Below, one piece after another: positions 29,828 through 40,529 of a stretch of 64,000 bases of DNA. How positions within the stretch are numbered: the first letter of the stretch is position 1; the number at the start of each line of letters is the position of its first letter. Under the pieces are notes generated by a model that was not told where the DNA came from, ran no database searches, and saw only the letters and a list, made by a program, of their open reading frames with translations. The translations under genes and the position numbers were made by a program. This DNA comes from Fomitopsis serialis. Taxonomy: Eukaryota; Basidiomycota; Agaricomycetes; Polyporales; Fomitopsidaceae. The DNA is taken from NCBI RefSeq assembly GCF_022376445.1, contig NW_025955086.1, forward strand, positions 1 through 64,000, written 5' to 3'.

Positions 29828-31404
29828 CCGCTGGGGTGGACTGTCCACGGTGGACTCCCGTGGACTCCACGAAGCACGTGACGAGTCCAAACAAAGGCGA
29901 TAAGATTACAGCCTTTTACGGCGCAAGGTAGCCTCAAGACCCGGGACCGCGCCGTACACAAATGCAACGAGCTCTAACAACGTGCCAGGGGCATCGGTGG
30001 AGGCTCGCAAAGAATGGTCGTGCAGGGAGGGAAGGTGGTTGTAGTCAGCAGGGTCAACAAACCAGGTGAGTTCCCTGCTTGTCACCTCGACCCGGTAGCT
30101 GACCCTGACAAGCGATTAATGCCCACCAAGGACGACCGGACGGAGACGAACGCGACGGAGACGGCCCCAGCGCCGCTCGCGCGCATGCCCAATGCGCATG
30201 AGCGCGGTGAAGACGACTCCGATGCGCGCGTGCGCAAGCGACACAAGCCCGCCAGCGCAAACTCACCAGGTATGCGCCTCACGACTCAACGAGCCTCAAC
30301 ATGCCGCGCGCGGACCCGCTAGCAAGAGCCGGTTGCTTGTGGATGGGATATATCACGCGCAGACGCATTCGGGTACGGCGAGGGCCAGCTCGCTGCATAC
30401 CGACACGGCATGCCCAAGACCCAACTCAGCGAACAGGACCGCGATGAACGTCTGCCAGGCACGCTGGTACGTGCACTCGCGCAGCACATACATAAGGGCT
30501 TACCGAGCAATCGCAGCCATCTACATCGACCCCGCTCACTCGTATGCTCGGGCACTTGGGCACCCACCTGCTTTCGCTCACCCGCTCACCCGCCCACTCA
30601 TCCACTCGGCCACTTGCCAGCCCACGCGACCACCTGCCAGCCCACGCGACCGTGACAAACCGGCGAGGTCAATGAACCCCTCGCGTCATGCGTGCGCTGG
30701 CGGATGTCCATCCGCCTCCGCCATACAGGCGCTCGCCATGTGCCCGCCGTGCGCAAACACGCCCACAAGCCTGGTCTGTCGCGCCAACAACTGCTCTCGA
30801 CGCGTACGAGGACACGAGCGCATCACCGGCAGCCTGCCACATGGTCGTTTGTGGTGCCCACACACGACGAGCAGCAACCGCTGCTGCCCATCATGGCCCA
30901 TTACTGCCCTGCCTGTCTGCGTGCTCGCCCATGCACTTGCCGGTCTGCACACGCTCGCCCATCCGCTCGCTCATGCACCTGCCCGCTCGCACAGCACCTG
31001 CACCCCTGTCCGGCACACCCGCCCCCTCGCCTGCTCGCCCGCCGTGAGCCTACCGCCTGCCCTCACTGTTAGCAATTTCGCGGATCATCCGAGTCATACT
31101 CACGCCATAGCATGCTGATTTGGGACCAACATCACTAGAATACATTAGGCTACTTCATTACGGTATCTACTTGTACCCGTCGACGCGAAAATGTGTACAC
31201 GGCTTAATGCGCTTCGCTGCATATCACGAAACAGTTGGTCAGACTACTAGTAAGAAACATTGTGATCAGTGACAATAGGGCAGTAATAACGGTTTACAAT
31301 CAGTCAGTAGACTATATAATGCGAATCTAATCAGCTCGTTATCGGCGTCATTGTTTGGTCAGTCCAGCTCCGCGGAGTCCACGTGGACAAGTCCACCCCA
31401 GCGG
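29828..31404. mobile_element. TIR element, 1.58 kb, with GTCCAC-rich subterminal repeats
   Basis: The left end at 29828 reads CCGCTGGGGTGGACTGTCCACGG-type sequence. The right end, read inwards on the minus strand from 31404, has the same CCGCTGGGGTGGACT with one extra T before GTCCACG. Inside both ends the word GTCCACGTGGACTCC recurs, partly as palindromes, giving an imperfect inverted repeat of about 35-40 bases. No perfect target duplication was found. The interior has no transposase; it contains GC-rich degenerate CTCGCCC / CACTCGC arrays (30550-31060), so the long frames there are compositional. It is probably a non-autonomous DNA transposon, possibly hAT-like. Confidence 0.55.
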
Positions 31405-31605
31405 GTCCATTACTTTGGATGATGGGCTGCTCTAGCCGGGATGTCCACAGAGCACGGTAGATAATATTAGGGGTTGTGATATCATCTATTTATATCTCTA
31501 CAAGAGGCGTGAACGTGAGAACCGGAGACAAACGTCGCTAAGACAAACATGGGAGACATTCTTATTGGCTGAGAGACAAACTTGGAGACATTCTCATTGG
31601 CTGAG

Positions 31606-32769
31606 TACGGTTGCCCGATAGTCCGGGGCCGGGCATTTTTGCACGACGCGCCTTTGACGCGCCTCAGCCATATCGCGTCCGCCTGCTCCATGTCTTCTAG
31701 GACTGGGAATACTCACGTTACGGTCGTAGAAACATGACTGCTACACGTAAAGCACTGGGAACATCAAAAGAGAGGGATTAGCAAGCTCATCGGCCCTCAA
31801 AATTCACGCGAAAGCTCGACGACCTCGGAAAATGGTAAGCGCCCGGCGCGTTACCGCGACTCGCTCGCTCGGACTCGAAGGCGCAAGTTCTACACCACCT
31901 TTATGGCCGCGGCAGACCAAGCACAGTATATATGGTGAGTTATTCATACGTGCTGTGGTTTTACTTCTCGTACTACGGGCATAGTTCGAATTGTACAGCC
32001 CATGTTCTCAGCTCGGACACTGCTGCAAATGAAGTAGCTGGTACTATGCAAAGTCAACTGGGATACTGAGCAGAACGAAGTGCTGAGGGTAGGAGAAGCT
32101 CAGAAGTGCTTTTACGTCTATCTATCTATGGCTATGACAGGTGCAAAATAATAGTGGTCTTGCCTCGGAGTCGTACTTACTGCGTTGCGGGCCTTCGTGT
32201 ACATCGACAAAACCAAAATATATATCATGTGTCTCGAACCGTACATCTGAATCACCTCATCACCCCCGGACAAAGCATGCACATCAAAACCCTACACCGA
32301 GAGCTTCAGGAAGTTTCATGAAGCTTCACTGGGCCTGCCGGACTCCGCTCAGCACTGCAGTATCAGTAGTACCGAGTGTCATACCATCCTGCTTATGCTA
32401 ATCTGCATCCCTGTTCGACATCTCACAAGTTCCTGAAAACCAGCCACGCACCAGCATACAACATGGCCCATAGTTGTATCCTCCAGACTTGCGCCTTCGA
32501 GTCCGAGCGAGCGAGTCGCGGTAACGCGCCGGGCGCTTACCATTTTCCGAGGTCGTCGAGCTTTCGCGTGAATTTTGAGGGCCGATGAGCTTGCTAATCC
32601 CTCTCTTTTGATGTTCCCAGTGCTTTACGTGTAGCAGTCATGTTTCTACGACCGTAACGTGAGTATTCCCAGTCCTAGAAGACATGGAGCAGGCGGACGC
32701 GATATGGCTGAGGCGCGTCAAAGGCGCGTCGTGCAAAAATGCCCGGCCCCGGACTATCGGGCAACCGTA
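31606..32769. mobile_element. Long-armed inverted-repeat element, copy 1 (1164 bp)
   Basis: The arms are 31606-31888 and 32487-32769, each 283 bp. Read base by base they are identical as inverted repeats. The ends are TACGGTTGCCCGATAGTCCG. Flanking GCTGAG at 31600-31605 and 32770-32775 is a 6-bp target duplication. The middle (about 600 bp) has no transposase; part of it (near 32160-32270) matches the middle of copy 2 in the opposite orientation. The single-stranded form would fold into a very long hairpin. The arms contain splice-like words (gtaagc, gtgagta), which could influence nearby transcripts. It is a non-autonomous DNA element, and the arm identity points to a recent insertion or arm conversion. 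Confidence 0.85.
31889..32486. other. Unique middle of element copy 1
   Basis: It contains only short frames. The stretch cttcgtgtacatcgacaaaa and following atatatatcatgtg is shared, in reverse, with 39075-39135 of copy 2, so the middle is a family trait and not a captured gene. Confidence 0.6.
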
Positions 32770-32869
32770 GCTGAGACACGACGCCCGAACACCTCGTTTA
32801 AACGTTCAACGTTCAACGTGCAACACTGAATCTCTATGTACCACTCTTCACCACTAGACTCACGCGCGA

Positions 32870-33250
32870 CACTCGAGTTCAACTCTCGCTCTGACATGGG
32901 AGGGCGGGGACCAGGAGGTCAGCGGTAAGGCGCAAACAACAACGAGTGACAGGAGTGTACCGAGCGCAGCGATGGAGACCGCAACCAGTGGCCGCAATAC
33001 CTTCTACTTATAGCATAACCGGTTACCTGGCACCCTTCCTCATTACTCAGACGCGCGCGCGGCACTTACGTCGACTTCTCGCTCTGGCATGGGAGGGCGC
33101 GGACCAGGAAGACAGCGGTAAGTCACAGAAATCAACGAGCAACAGGCAATCTGGAGAAAAGGACGAGAATAACACGGACAAGCAAAGGGACGAGAACGAG
33201 GGCCCGTGCCTTCACGAGTGACAGGAGTGTACCGACCGCAGCGATGCAGA
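32870..33250 (+). repeat. Diverged direct repeats, about 195-290 bp apart
   Basis: The words gctctgacatgggagggcgg and ggaccaggaggtcagcggtaag (about 32887) recur at about 33082 as gctctggcatgggagggcgc and ggaccaggaagacagcggtaag. The word gagtgacaggagtgtaccga occurs at about 32944 and 33217. These look like parts of a diverged tandem unit just outside element copy 1. Confidence 0.5.
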
Positions 33251-33339
33251 CGTATACCGTGAGTGCAGACACACGCGAGTGGGCTCGCTAACTACAGGAA
33301 CAGGGCGCGGCGACGTGCAGCATGACGCACGACGCCCAT

Positions 33340-33960
33340 GAGTACGCAGGGCCAATGCCCTGCATACAGACATGGCCGACGAATGGACCACGGATGCATG
33401 AGCGAAGGAGTCGGAGGGATGGGGAATGAGTAGGCGCAGTTGCCGTCGCGACGTGAAGCGCAACGCGCATGCCGACCGCGAGCGCGCCGGGCAAATGCCC
33501 AGTGGGCAGATGCAGCCGACGAACGCGCGCAGAACAGGTGGGCGAGCCTGCGGACAGGTGTGCAGGCGTGGAGGGGCAATCGGATGGGTAAGCAAACGAC
33601 TGGATGGGCGGGGGAGCGGGCGGGCGAACAAGCGAGCGAGTAATAGGTGACAGCGCATACGTCGACCGCGATCGCGCTGTGCCAACGCCAACTGCACGCA
33701 GACACGGCCGACGGCCAGGCACGCACGCGGGCGAGCGAGCACACAAGCAGGCCATGACACGCATAGCGAAGGCGGGGCGAATTCTCGGCGAGCATGCAAG
33801 GAAAAGCTTTCGAGTGAAGCGCAGCCGACGAGCGGAGGGTCAGAAGCCAGCGGGCGTGGACGGGGGCGAGTGGGCAGGGAAGGGCGAATGGCTGGCAGAG
33901 ACGGGTGATGACGGGGGGATGAGATGAGTGAGGACGAGTAAGGACGGGCGAATTAACGTC
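33340..33960 (+). repeat. GC-rich degenerate repeat array
   Basis: Recurrent units include gaccgcgagcgcgc / gaccgcgatcgcgc followed by cagacacggccgacg or similar, at about 33340, 33475 and 33660, and runs of gggcgagc/gcgagcga words (33530-33650, 33720-33750). Open frames on both strands (up to 282 codons) follow the composition and have no family signature. One unit matches 4395-4450. Confidence 0.5.
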
Positions 33961-34139
33961 AGATATGATGCGCGGCAACACCGAGGGCGCAGGCACAACG
34001 CGCACGAGTAGGAGTCGGAGAGTGGCTACTCGGAGGCCATGGGCATAGGTGTGCTGCTTGTCTGAATAACTTCCAGGTTCTGCTGTTGATGAGCGGGTTA
34101 TAGGGACACCATGATTCCCCAGACTACGAACATCGTTCA

Positions 34140-34760
34140 CTGGCTGTCATGAACAGCATGCCCAAATCACTGGATGCCGCATTCGTTCACGCGACGCAGG
34201 ATTGTATTCGAAATGGTATGTGCGCCGTCCCCCGAACTCCAGTCTGACCATCTCTCCACTACGGCCTTGCGCTCTGCCTCGCGCGTCGCACGTCAAACAT
34301 TCGGAATGATGACAGAAGCGACTTTGAAAGTCGCGGCGACAGTCAACCATCTCACGCGCGAGATCGAGCCCAACGCGGGTCGTGGCGGCGCGAAGAACAT
34401 CCGAATCGGCACGCAATACACGAGCATGTACCCGAAGACGGTGCCTTCGACCCGGCGATGTTCTCGGATCCTGCAGTATGTCCAGCCTCGCGATGGAACA
34501 AGCGGCGGCAGCGAATGGACTTCATTCGGAATGGTGATGTGTTCTCGCCGAGGAGCGTCGTGCTGCTGAATGAGTATGCTGCTGAGGAGGGAGTAGGTAC
34601 TGGGATATACGGGGGACATTGAGAAGGAGTTCGATGACTTTGATGCAGAGGATGACCCGGACGAGGTTGGGCGCATCGCGGTAATGAGACGCCGTCGAGC
34701 GGCAATGAATCATTATTGTGCATGAACCGGGCTACATAGCTGCCACGCAAGGCCCTATGA
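34140..34760 (+). other. Possible gene fragment, unassigned
   Basis: Plus-strand frames read TEATLKVAATVNHLTREIEP and later MDFIRNGDVFSPRSVVLLNE and KEFDDFDAEDDPDEVGRIAV. They are interrupted by a stop near 34620, so this is likely a broken or partly mis-spliced fragment. No family can be named. Confidence 0.25.
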
Positions 34761-35324
34761 GCACTAGGTAAGTACATTTATACAGAGCAATCCATGAATC
34801 TGGCCACTCAGCCGCCTCCCTCCGGGAGTCGGCTTCTTGACCTTCTGACTCACTGGCAGCAAGCAACTCGAGTTGCAGTCCCGTCTCTCTGAGGACTCAT
34901 ACGGTATGTATGTAGAGTACAGTTGTATTTGCGAGCGCACACCGCTACCGTAGCGTAGCACGGGCTTCGGCTAGTTCATATACGTATATAGTAGTCAAGG
35001 TACTACAACGCGCCGCAGAGCAGGAAATAAGCAAGGACGGATTGAGGACTCGGACGGATGACCACAAGGCCCGCCGCCCCCTTTTCTTCGTAGCGACGGA
35101 TCTCCGGGCGTCAAGATGATGGGGCTAGTAGTACAGACAGCGGGACGGCGGCCCGCAACCATGGACGAAATGAAAGTTATGCAAAATGAATGACTAGCGA
35201 TGCAGACGGAGTGGGAGTGGGACAGTGGCAAAGGGTATGATGGCGGAAGGAAGATGCGCCACGGCGTATCCACCTGTCCACGAGCAGTAGAGTCGACCTG
35301 CGAGATAAATAAAAGGCACAAGGC
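34761..35324. other. No gene recognised
   Basis: Intergenic sequence downstream of the minus-strand membrane protein gene; only short frames are seen. Confidence 0.4.
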
Positions 35325-37968
35325 TCAGTACTCCGGCCGCTTGTACTCGTCCCTGGCGATCGTCGGGCTGTCCGGCCGCCCGCACCCGTCACCGGCAACC
35401 GTCGGGCTTTCCCCATGGTAGCAGCTCTCCAGGTCTGCTTTGATGGCGTCCGTCGTTTCGCACTGGATGAAGCTCAGGTCCGACGGCACATTGCCTGCTG
35501 AGGTCTTCGCAAATGTTTGCATCTGTCCCTGCGTCAGCATACAGTGCATATGTTCAATGCCAGACGAGCTGACCTGGATGTGGGTGCCGCCGCCGACCGT
35601 CTTCTTGTTGGGGATGTTCACCGTCGCGTTCACCGTCCGACTGCGCTTCACGCGACTGAGCGCGGGCGTCGTGTGAGCGGGCGAGCACTGGCTGAGGCGG
35701 CACGGATGACGTACCTGTACACTTCGGCGGTGGAAGACGTGTGTGTGTGATTTGCGAGCCGGCGCACGACGCGGCATGCCACGATCTTTGCAGGTCGTCA
35801 GGAGCGTGGAATGGTAGAAGGAGCGTAGGTAACACTGACGGAAGACGCGATCGCCGCAGGAACGTTCGCGATGATCGACATGACCGCGTTCAAGTTTAAC
35901 AGCATGAAGATCTGGGAGTAGTCAGCATGGGCGTCGAGTTGCATATGCGCATGCACCTACCGTCGCGAGCAGGTTCGCCACGAAACTGCACGGATAACGT
36001 CAGCAACCAATTTGCATTGCACTTCCAATGGATACCCACGCAACAATGAAGTAGATCAACCCGTCACCGAAGATCAGTTGAACAATCTTGCTCCGCTTTT
36101 CGCCGCTGGATTTGTTGAAGGTAAGCTTCCAGGCGGTCAGCATAAGCACGGTGAAGTCGAAGGCCATCGAGTAGATGAACGTTGCGGCGAGGAGTGTATT
36201 GTCCGTGTCGGTGATCGCGCAGCCCTGGCCCGGAATCCATGCCGCCTTGATCAGAATTCCTGCAGAGCATGATCAAATCGGAGAGACATTGCACGAACAG
36301 GAAGCGAACACTTACCATGCAGCAGGAGTGACCAATGTCCCAAAATGACCGCAACGAGGGGGATGACGATGTACCAGACCTGCGACCATACAGCCATTCT
36401 GTACAAGTAGGGTTAGTATGGGGTGGGCGAGTGGTCAGTCGTCGGGAGCGTACGTGCGCAGGGAAAGGTTGATGCTTGCAAGCCCAATGGATGCATTCCC
36501 GAATACCTGTGCGATTTCAGCCCCCCAGTTTGGTCTAGGCCATTGGATACTACTAGGTCCTTATGCGTACCTGGTTGTAGGTATACAGCGCCTGGCAGTT
36601 AATCGCCCTGGAAGTGACATCAGAGAAAGCTAAGCCGGTATGCAGTAGGCGGCGTACGTGGTCGCATCCAACGCGATCGCTCTGCAAGAAGGCATCCGTC
36701 AGCGAGCGCACCTCAGGCTTGTGATGTGAGCGGACCGACTTACATGCCAATGAGTGCGAACAGCATGCAGTATCTATTGAAGAAAAAAAAGATCTACACA
36801 TCGTAAATTATGAGCATGCTGGTTCTCGGGATTCACATGACGTCATGCTTGCTAGACATCAGTGGAAGAAATTCACAGTGACAGATATCGAAACTTGTCC
36901 CCGTCAGAAGTCATAAGGAGCGAACGTTCGCCTCCGTCGTCCTGCAGCGCAAGCGGCTGAACATACAATGACCGCAATAACGGATGATCCGTATCAATTG
37001 GGGAGAGGCCTAACCCAGTCCGGACAAAACCTGGCCGTTTGAGGGGTGGTGGGCCTGATGTAAGCGGGAAAAAATCGAGGTTCATGAGGGCGGAGGCCTG
37101 TGTCAGTGTCCAGACATGATTCCTGGAACCCCGCAAGGCTTGATCCTGTCCGGACACCTCAACCGCCCGTGTAGTATCGTAACACAGGCTAAATCAGACC
37201 TACACGTCCTCTGCATACACAAGGTCGGCGTAGTCGATGTCACGAATCACGACTTCTATGACATCGGATGGCGAGCAGCCATAGCATGCTGTGCGTGACG
37301 AGGACAGCACTGCTGGCATGATTGTTAAGCAATAGCCACCCCATCTGCTCACCGTTGGTGCTCACTTGCCCAACATCTACCATGAGTTGCATGGCTGACG
37401 AGGCATGACCCTGAATTCCGGACAGCAGCGGACAATTCTCCCTGAGGCCTGATTTAATCCGGACAAGAATAATCAAGTCTCGGGCAGCAAAATCAGCCCC
37501 CCCCTCCACCAATGAAAGGGGGTCCTGGCGGAGCATGATGGCCAGAGACTCGACAAAGTATAATCCTGATGAATAGACTCGGAGACTGAAGTACTGAAGA
37601 CTTACCATGGGCCATCTGAACTTGCGTCTGCCTGAAATGTACTCCCAGTCGAATGGGACGGAGGTGAAGAACTCCCAGCTGTAGTATTCATTCAATGAGT
37701 TGCAGCGACTCCTCCTGTAAGACTGAGACGTACAGGTACAGGCCGAGAAGCGCATGCATGAACCTGCTAAAGGCGACTGCATAATAAACACGTTAGGAAA
37801 CAGTCTTGTACGCGATTTTGAGTTTGAATTTGATCTGGAGACAGGGCAAAGGTCCGCGTGTTTGCTTCGGCGAGCCTTTGTCCTCCCACCAGGTCCCACA
37901 AAATCGCAAGAGGGGTGTATCCAACCTGAGTCAGCCTCAATCGCGTCTTGGGATTGCCATTCGACCAT
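35325..37968 (-). CDS. Multi-pass membrane protein of a conserved Agaricomycete family
   Basis: About a dozen exons join in frame from ATG 37968 to the stop at 35325. Joined words are MVEWQSQDAIEADS, FSRFMHALLGLYLWEFFTSV, DWEYISGRRKFRWPM, IFFFFNRYCMLFALIG, INCQALYTYNQVFGNASIGL, ASINLSLRTMAVWSQVWYIV, HWSLLLHGILIKAAWIPGQG, DNTLLAATFIYSMAFDFTVL, IFGDGLIYFIVAFVANLLAT, LNLNAVMSIIANVPAAIASS and IVACRVVRRL. These give roughly seven hydrophobic segments and then a cytosolic C-terminal tail ending TIARDEYKRPEY. The layout is that of a large, uncharacterised basidiomycete membrane family with a receptor-like topology; ligand and role are unknown. Most introns are 45-75 bases, but the one at 36794-37605 is 812 bases, which suggests an insertion in it. 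Confidence 0.75.
36794..37605 (-). other. Oversized 812-bp intron with probable insertion
   Basis: Bounded by ATG|gtaagt and tgtag|ATC, which join RWPM to IFFFFNRYC in frame. The intron contains repeated GTCCGGA/TCCGGAC words (near 37018, 37149, 37420, 37460) similar to those at 46365-46620. No clean TIR pair or target duplication was found. It is probably a degraded mobile element. Confidence 0.45.
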
Positions 37969-38525
37969 TGCTGCGGGACCGACGAACGCTAAGACGAGGG
38001 GAGTAGGCACGCCGAACGAGGGCGGGAGGACTCGAGCGGCGAAAAGAGGCGCAGGCGGTGCTGCTATATAAGTCGACGCATGTTGTGCGGAGAAGCATGG
38101 GACGAGGCGTGGAGAGCAGGGCGGATTTCTCTGCGAACATCTCCAGCGCTCCCTCTCCAACTAAGCAGCCGCCCACAAATCCAGAAGAAAATCGTCTTTT
38201 TTGGTCTGCGCGGAGGCCTCCATCCGACTTTGAAGCCAGGCAGTCCAGAGATGGCCATACACGAGGCCCTCGGGCGAAGGCATGCATCACGTAAGAACTC
38301 TCCAAATCGCTGGAAGCCGATGAAATATCCGTGAGCTTTCCGCTTGTTGGGGCCTCTTGCTTTCCGTCCTCGTACGCTCGAGAGGGCGGAAGCGAGCGAG
38401 CGGACGGAGAGGATCGCGATACGCTACGGTGAGCGCTGCGCTGAAGCGCTGAACATTGTGTGAGCTCGGCACGCAGACGTGAGGACTAGATGGAATCCCC
38501 TCCTCCTCCTCCTCGCAATCCCGAC

Positions 38526-40009
38526 TACCGTTACCCGCTAGTCCGTGGATGAAGGTCCCGCGCCACACGTACGGTTGCCCGATAGTCCGAGGCCGGGCAT
38601 TTTGCACGACGCGCCTCAGCCACATCGCGTTGCTCGACCTCCGCCTCCTCCATATCCTCCGGAACTCCCGCAGTACTCACCTTACAGTCGCAAAAGCATT
38701 TTCACTGGACCGAAAGCACTGAGAACATCAAAAGAAAGAGGTACTGGTAAGTTCATACTGGCCTGAAAACTCTCGAGGCTCGACGACCCGGGAAGTGGTA
38801 AGCGCCCGACGGTGCTGCGACTCGCTCGAACTTGGAATGCACAAGTCTGGAGGGTTCAACTATACGATGCATGGCTGCTTTGATACAAGTTTGGGAGATG
38901 TCGGACAGGTGAGCATTTTATCATTTCTAGGATGATACAACACTCGGTACGGATACCGCGGTCCTGAGCATCCGTCAGGCCCAGTGAAATACTGTAGGCC
39001 TTCCAAGACTTTCAATGTCTGGCCAAATCTGCAGTGAAGCGAGGATGTAGGGTGGTGGCGTACAAATAGGCAGATGTACGGTACAGGACAAAGGATATAT
39101 ATTTGTGGTTTCGTCGATGTACACGAACGTCCGCAGCACGGTACAAGACAAGGGCATACTATCACTCACCTGTCACGTCCATGCATAGCCATGAAGGCAC
39201 CATTGAGCTTCTCCTACTCTCGGCACCTCATCGTGCTTAGTATGGCGGTGGACTTCGTAGACCAGTTACTTGTCTTGCCGAGTCGTCCGAATGGGCTGCC
39301 ATTCCAATTTGAGCAGCCTTGAAGTACATATACAGTGTGTTACTCACTCACCATACAATACATCCTCTGCCCATGCAAGCACCTCTCTTATCATGCCCTT
39401 AGTATATCTGGAAAGGGATGTGAGTATTGACCTCCAGACTTGTGCAATTCAAGTTCGAGCGAGTCGCGGCACCGTCGGGCGCTTACCACTTCCCGGGTCG
39501 TCGAGCCTCGAGAGTTTTCAGGCCAGTATGAACTTACCAGTACCTCTTTCTTTTGATGTTCTCAGTGCTTTCGGTCCAGTGAAAATGCTTTTGCGACTGT
39601 AAGGTGAGTACTGCGGGAGTTCCGGAGGATATGGAGGAGGCGGAGGTCGAGCAACGCGATGTGGCTGAGGCGCGTCGTGCAAAATGCCCGGCCTCGGACT
39701 ATCGGGCAACCGTATACACGCCTCCGAGTCAGCCACCTCGCGTCTCGCGGCCGTCGCGTCGCCTTCACGCAACGCTTATACCTCGCTCAAAACTCATCAT
39801 ACGGCCTTGGCGACCTCATTTTCGGAATCTACGCGTCAAATTCAACTCAGACACGGTGTCAGAAAGGCTCAATTGTCAGGCAGCTGCGCGCAAGACCTCA
39901 CGCTCATATATGAGCGTTGCGTGAAGGCGACGGCCGCGTCGCCGCGAGGCGCGAGGTGGCTGAGGCGTGTGGCGCGGGACCTTCATCCACGGACTAGCGG
40001 GTAACGGTA
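38526..40009. mobile_element. Inverted-repeat element, copy 3 (outer, interrupted by copy 2)
   Basis: The left end is TACCGTTACCCGCTAGTCCG from 38526, and the right end is its inverted counterpart finishing at 40009. The arms continue GTGGATGAAGGTCCCGCGCC on both sides, then cctc..cagccacctcgcg. Its left arm is split by copy 2 at 38570-39714. Without that insert it would be about 340 bases. Its ends resemble those of copies 1 and 2 (TAC(C/G)GTT(A/G)CCCG(C/A)TAGTCCG), so it is a shorter, diverged relative. No coding capacity. Confidence 0.75.
38570..39714. mobile_element. Long-armed inverted-repeat element, copy 2 (1145 bp, nested)
   Basis: The arms are 38570-38853 and 39431-39714, each 284 bp and nearly identical (about three differences near the inner end). 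The ends are TACGGTTGCCCGATAGTCCG, as in copy 1. It is flanked by CACACG (38564-38569) and TACACG (39715-39720), a 6-bp duplication with one change. The uninterrupted right arm of the outer element still shows the empty site as CGCCACACGCCTCAGCC. The middle shares sequence with copy 1 but in opposite orientation relative to it. No transposase is encoded. Confidence 0.85.
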
Positions 40010-40529
40010 CTCGCGACCTCTAAGTATGTTGTGAAAGGACATAGTGCTGGTCTTTCCCTTTCTGCACTATGAGTGACGTTTTCGTGGAAAAATACTTACC
40101 GGCAAGTCTTACTTTCCCGACTTAGAATTTAGTGTGATTGGCGCCCGTCCAGCGCCGATGCGGTACTTGCCTAATCGGGATGAACATCGCGCCTGCCAGG
40201 GCCGCTGCGCCAGGCGTTTTCCCCTTATTCTCTTATACTGCACGGATCAGCGGGATGCACTTTTGCTGATGCGATATCCTATTTTGTCTCAGTAGGTGTA
40301 CAGCTGACTGTCATGGTGGAGCCGGTGGCGACGGAGGCGAAGGCGGTTGGCAGCGAAGAGCCATCGAAGGAGACTCCGCATCGGAACGTTCAATCTTCCT
40401 CGGGCACTTGGACGCTGAACCGAACACCGTCAACAATATATGAACATCCTTTGAGAAACTGCTGTCGTCAGCGGAGCATCTCCCCTCTCTCCTACCCTCC
40501 GTCATCCTATTCGCCGTCCTGTTGTCCCC
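40010..40529 (+). promoter_or_regulatory. Upstream region of the permease gene
   Basis: About 520 bases between the nested elements and the permease start. It is pyrimidine-rich in places (ctttccctttctg, ttttccccttattctctt). The inverted element ends sit directly upstream, so the promoter may be shaped by them. No specific factor site can be named. Confidence 0.3.

Noticed and set aside
30192..31118. 308-codon plus-strand ORF inside the TIR element
   Set aside because: Composed of simple CTCGCCC / CACTCGC repeats; other frames are equally open.
33212..34140. Long minus-strand ORFs (up to 282 codons)
   Set aside because: They follow a GC-rich degenerate repeat, have no family words, and several frames on both strands are open at once.
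38064..38305. Minus-strand ORF with MAISGLPGFKVGWRPPRRPK-type sequence upstream of the membrane gene
   Set aside because: It is not joined to the membrane gene by splice sites, and the sequence is the GC-rich promoter side of that gene.
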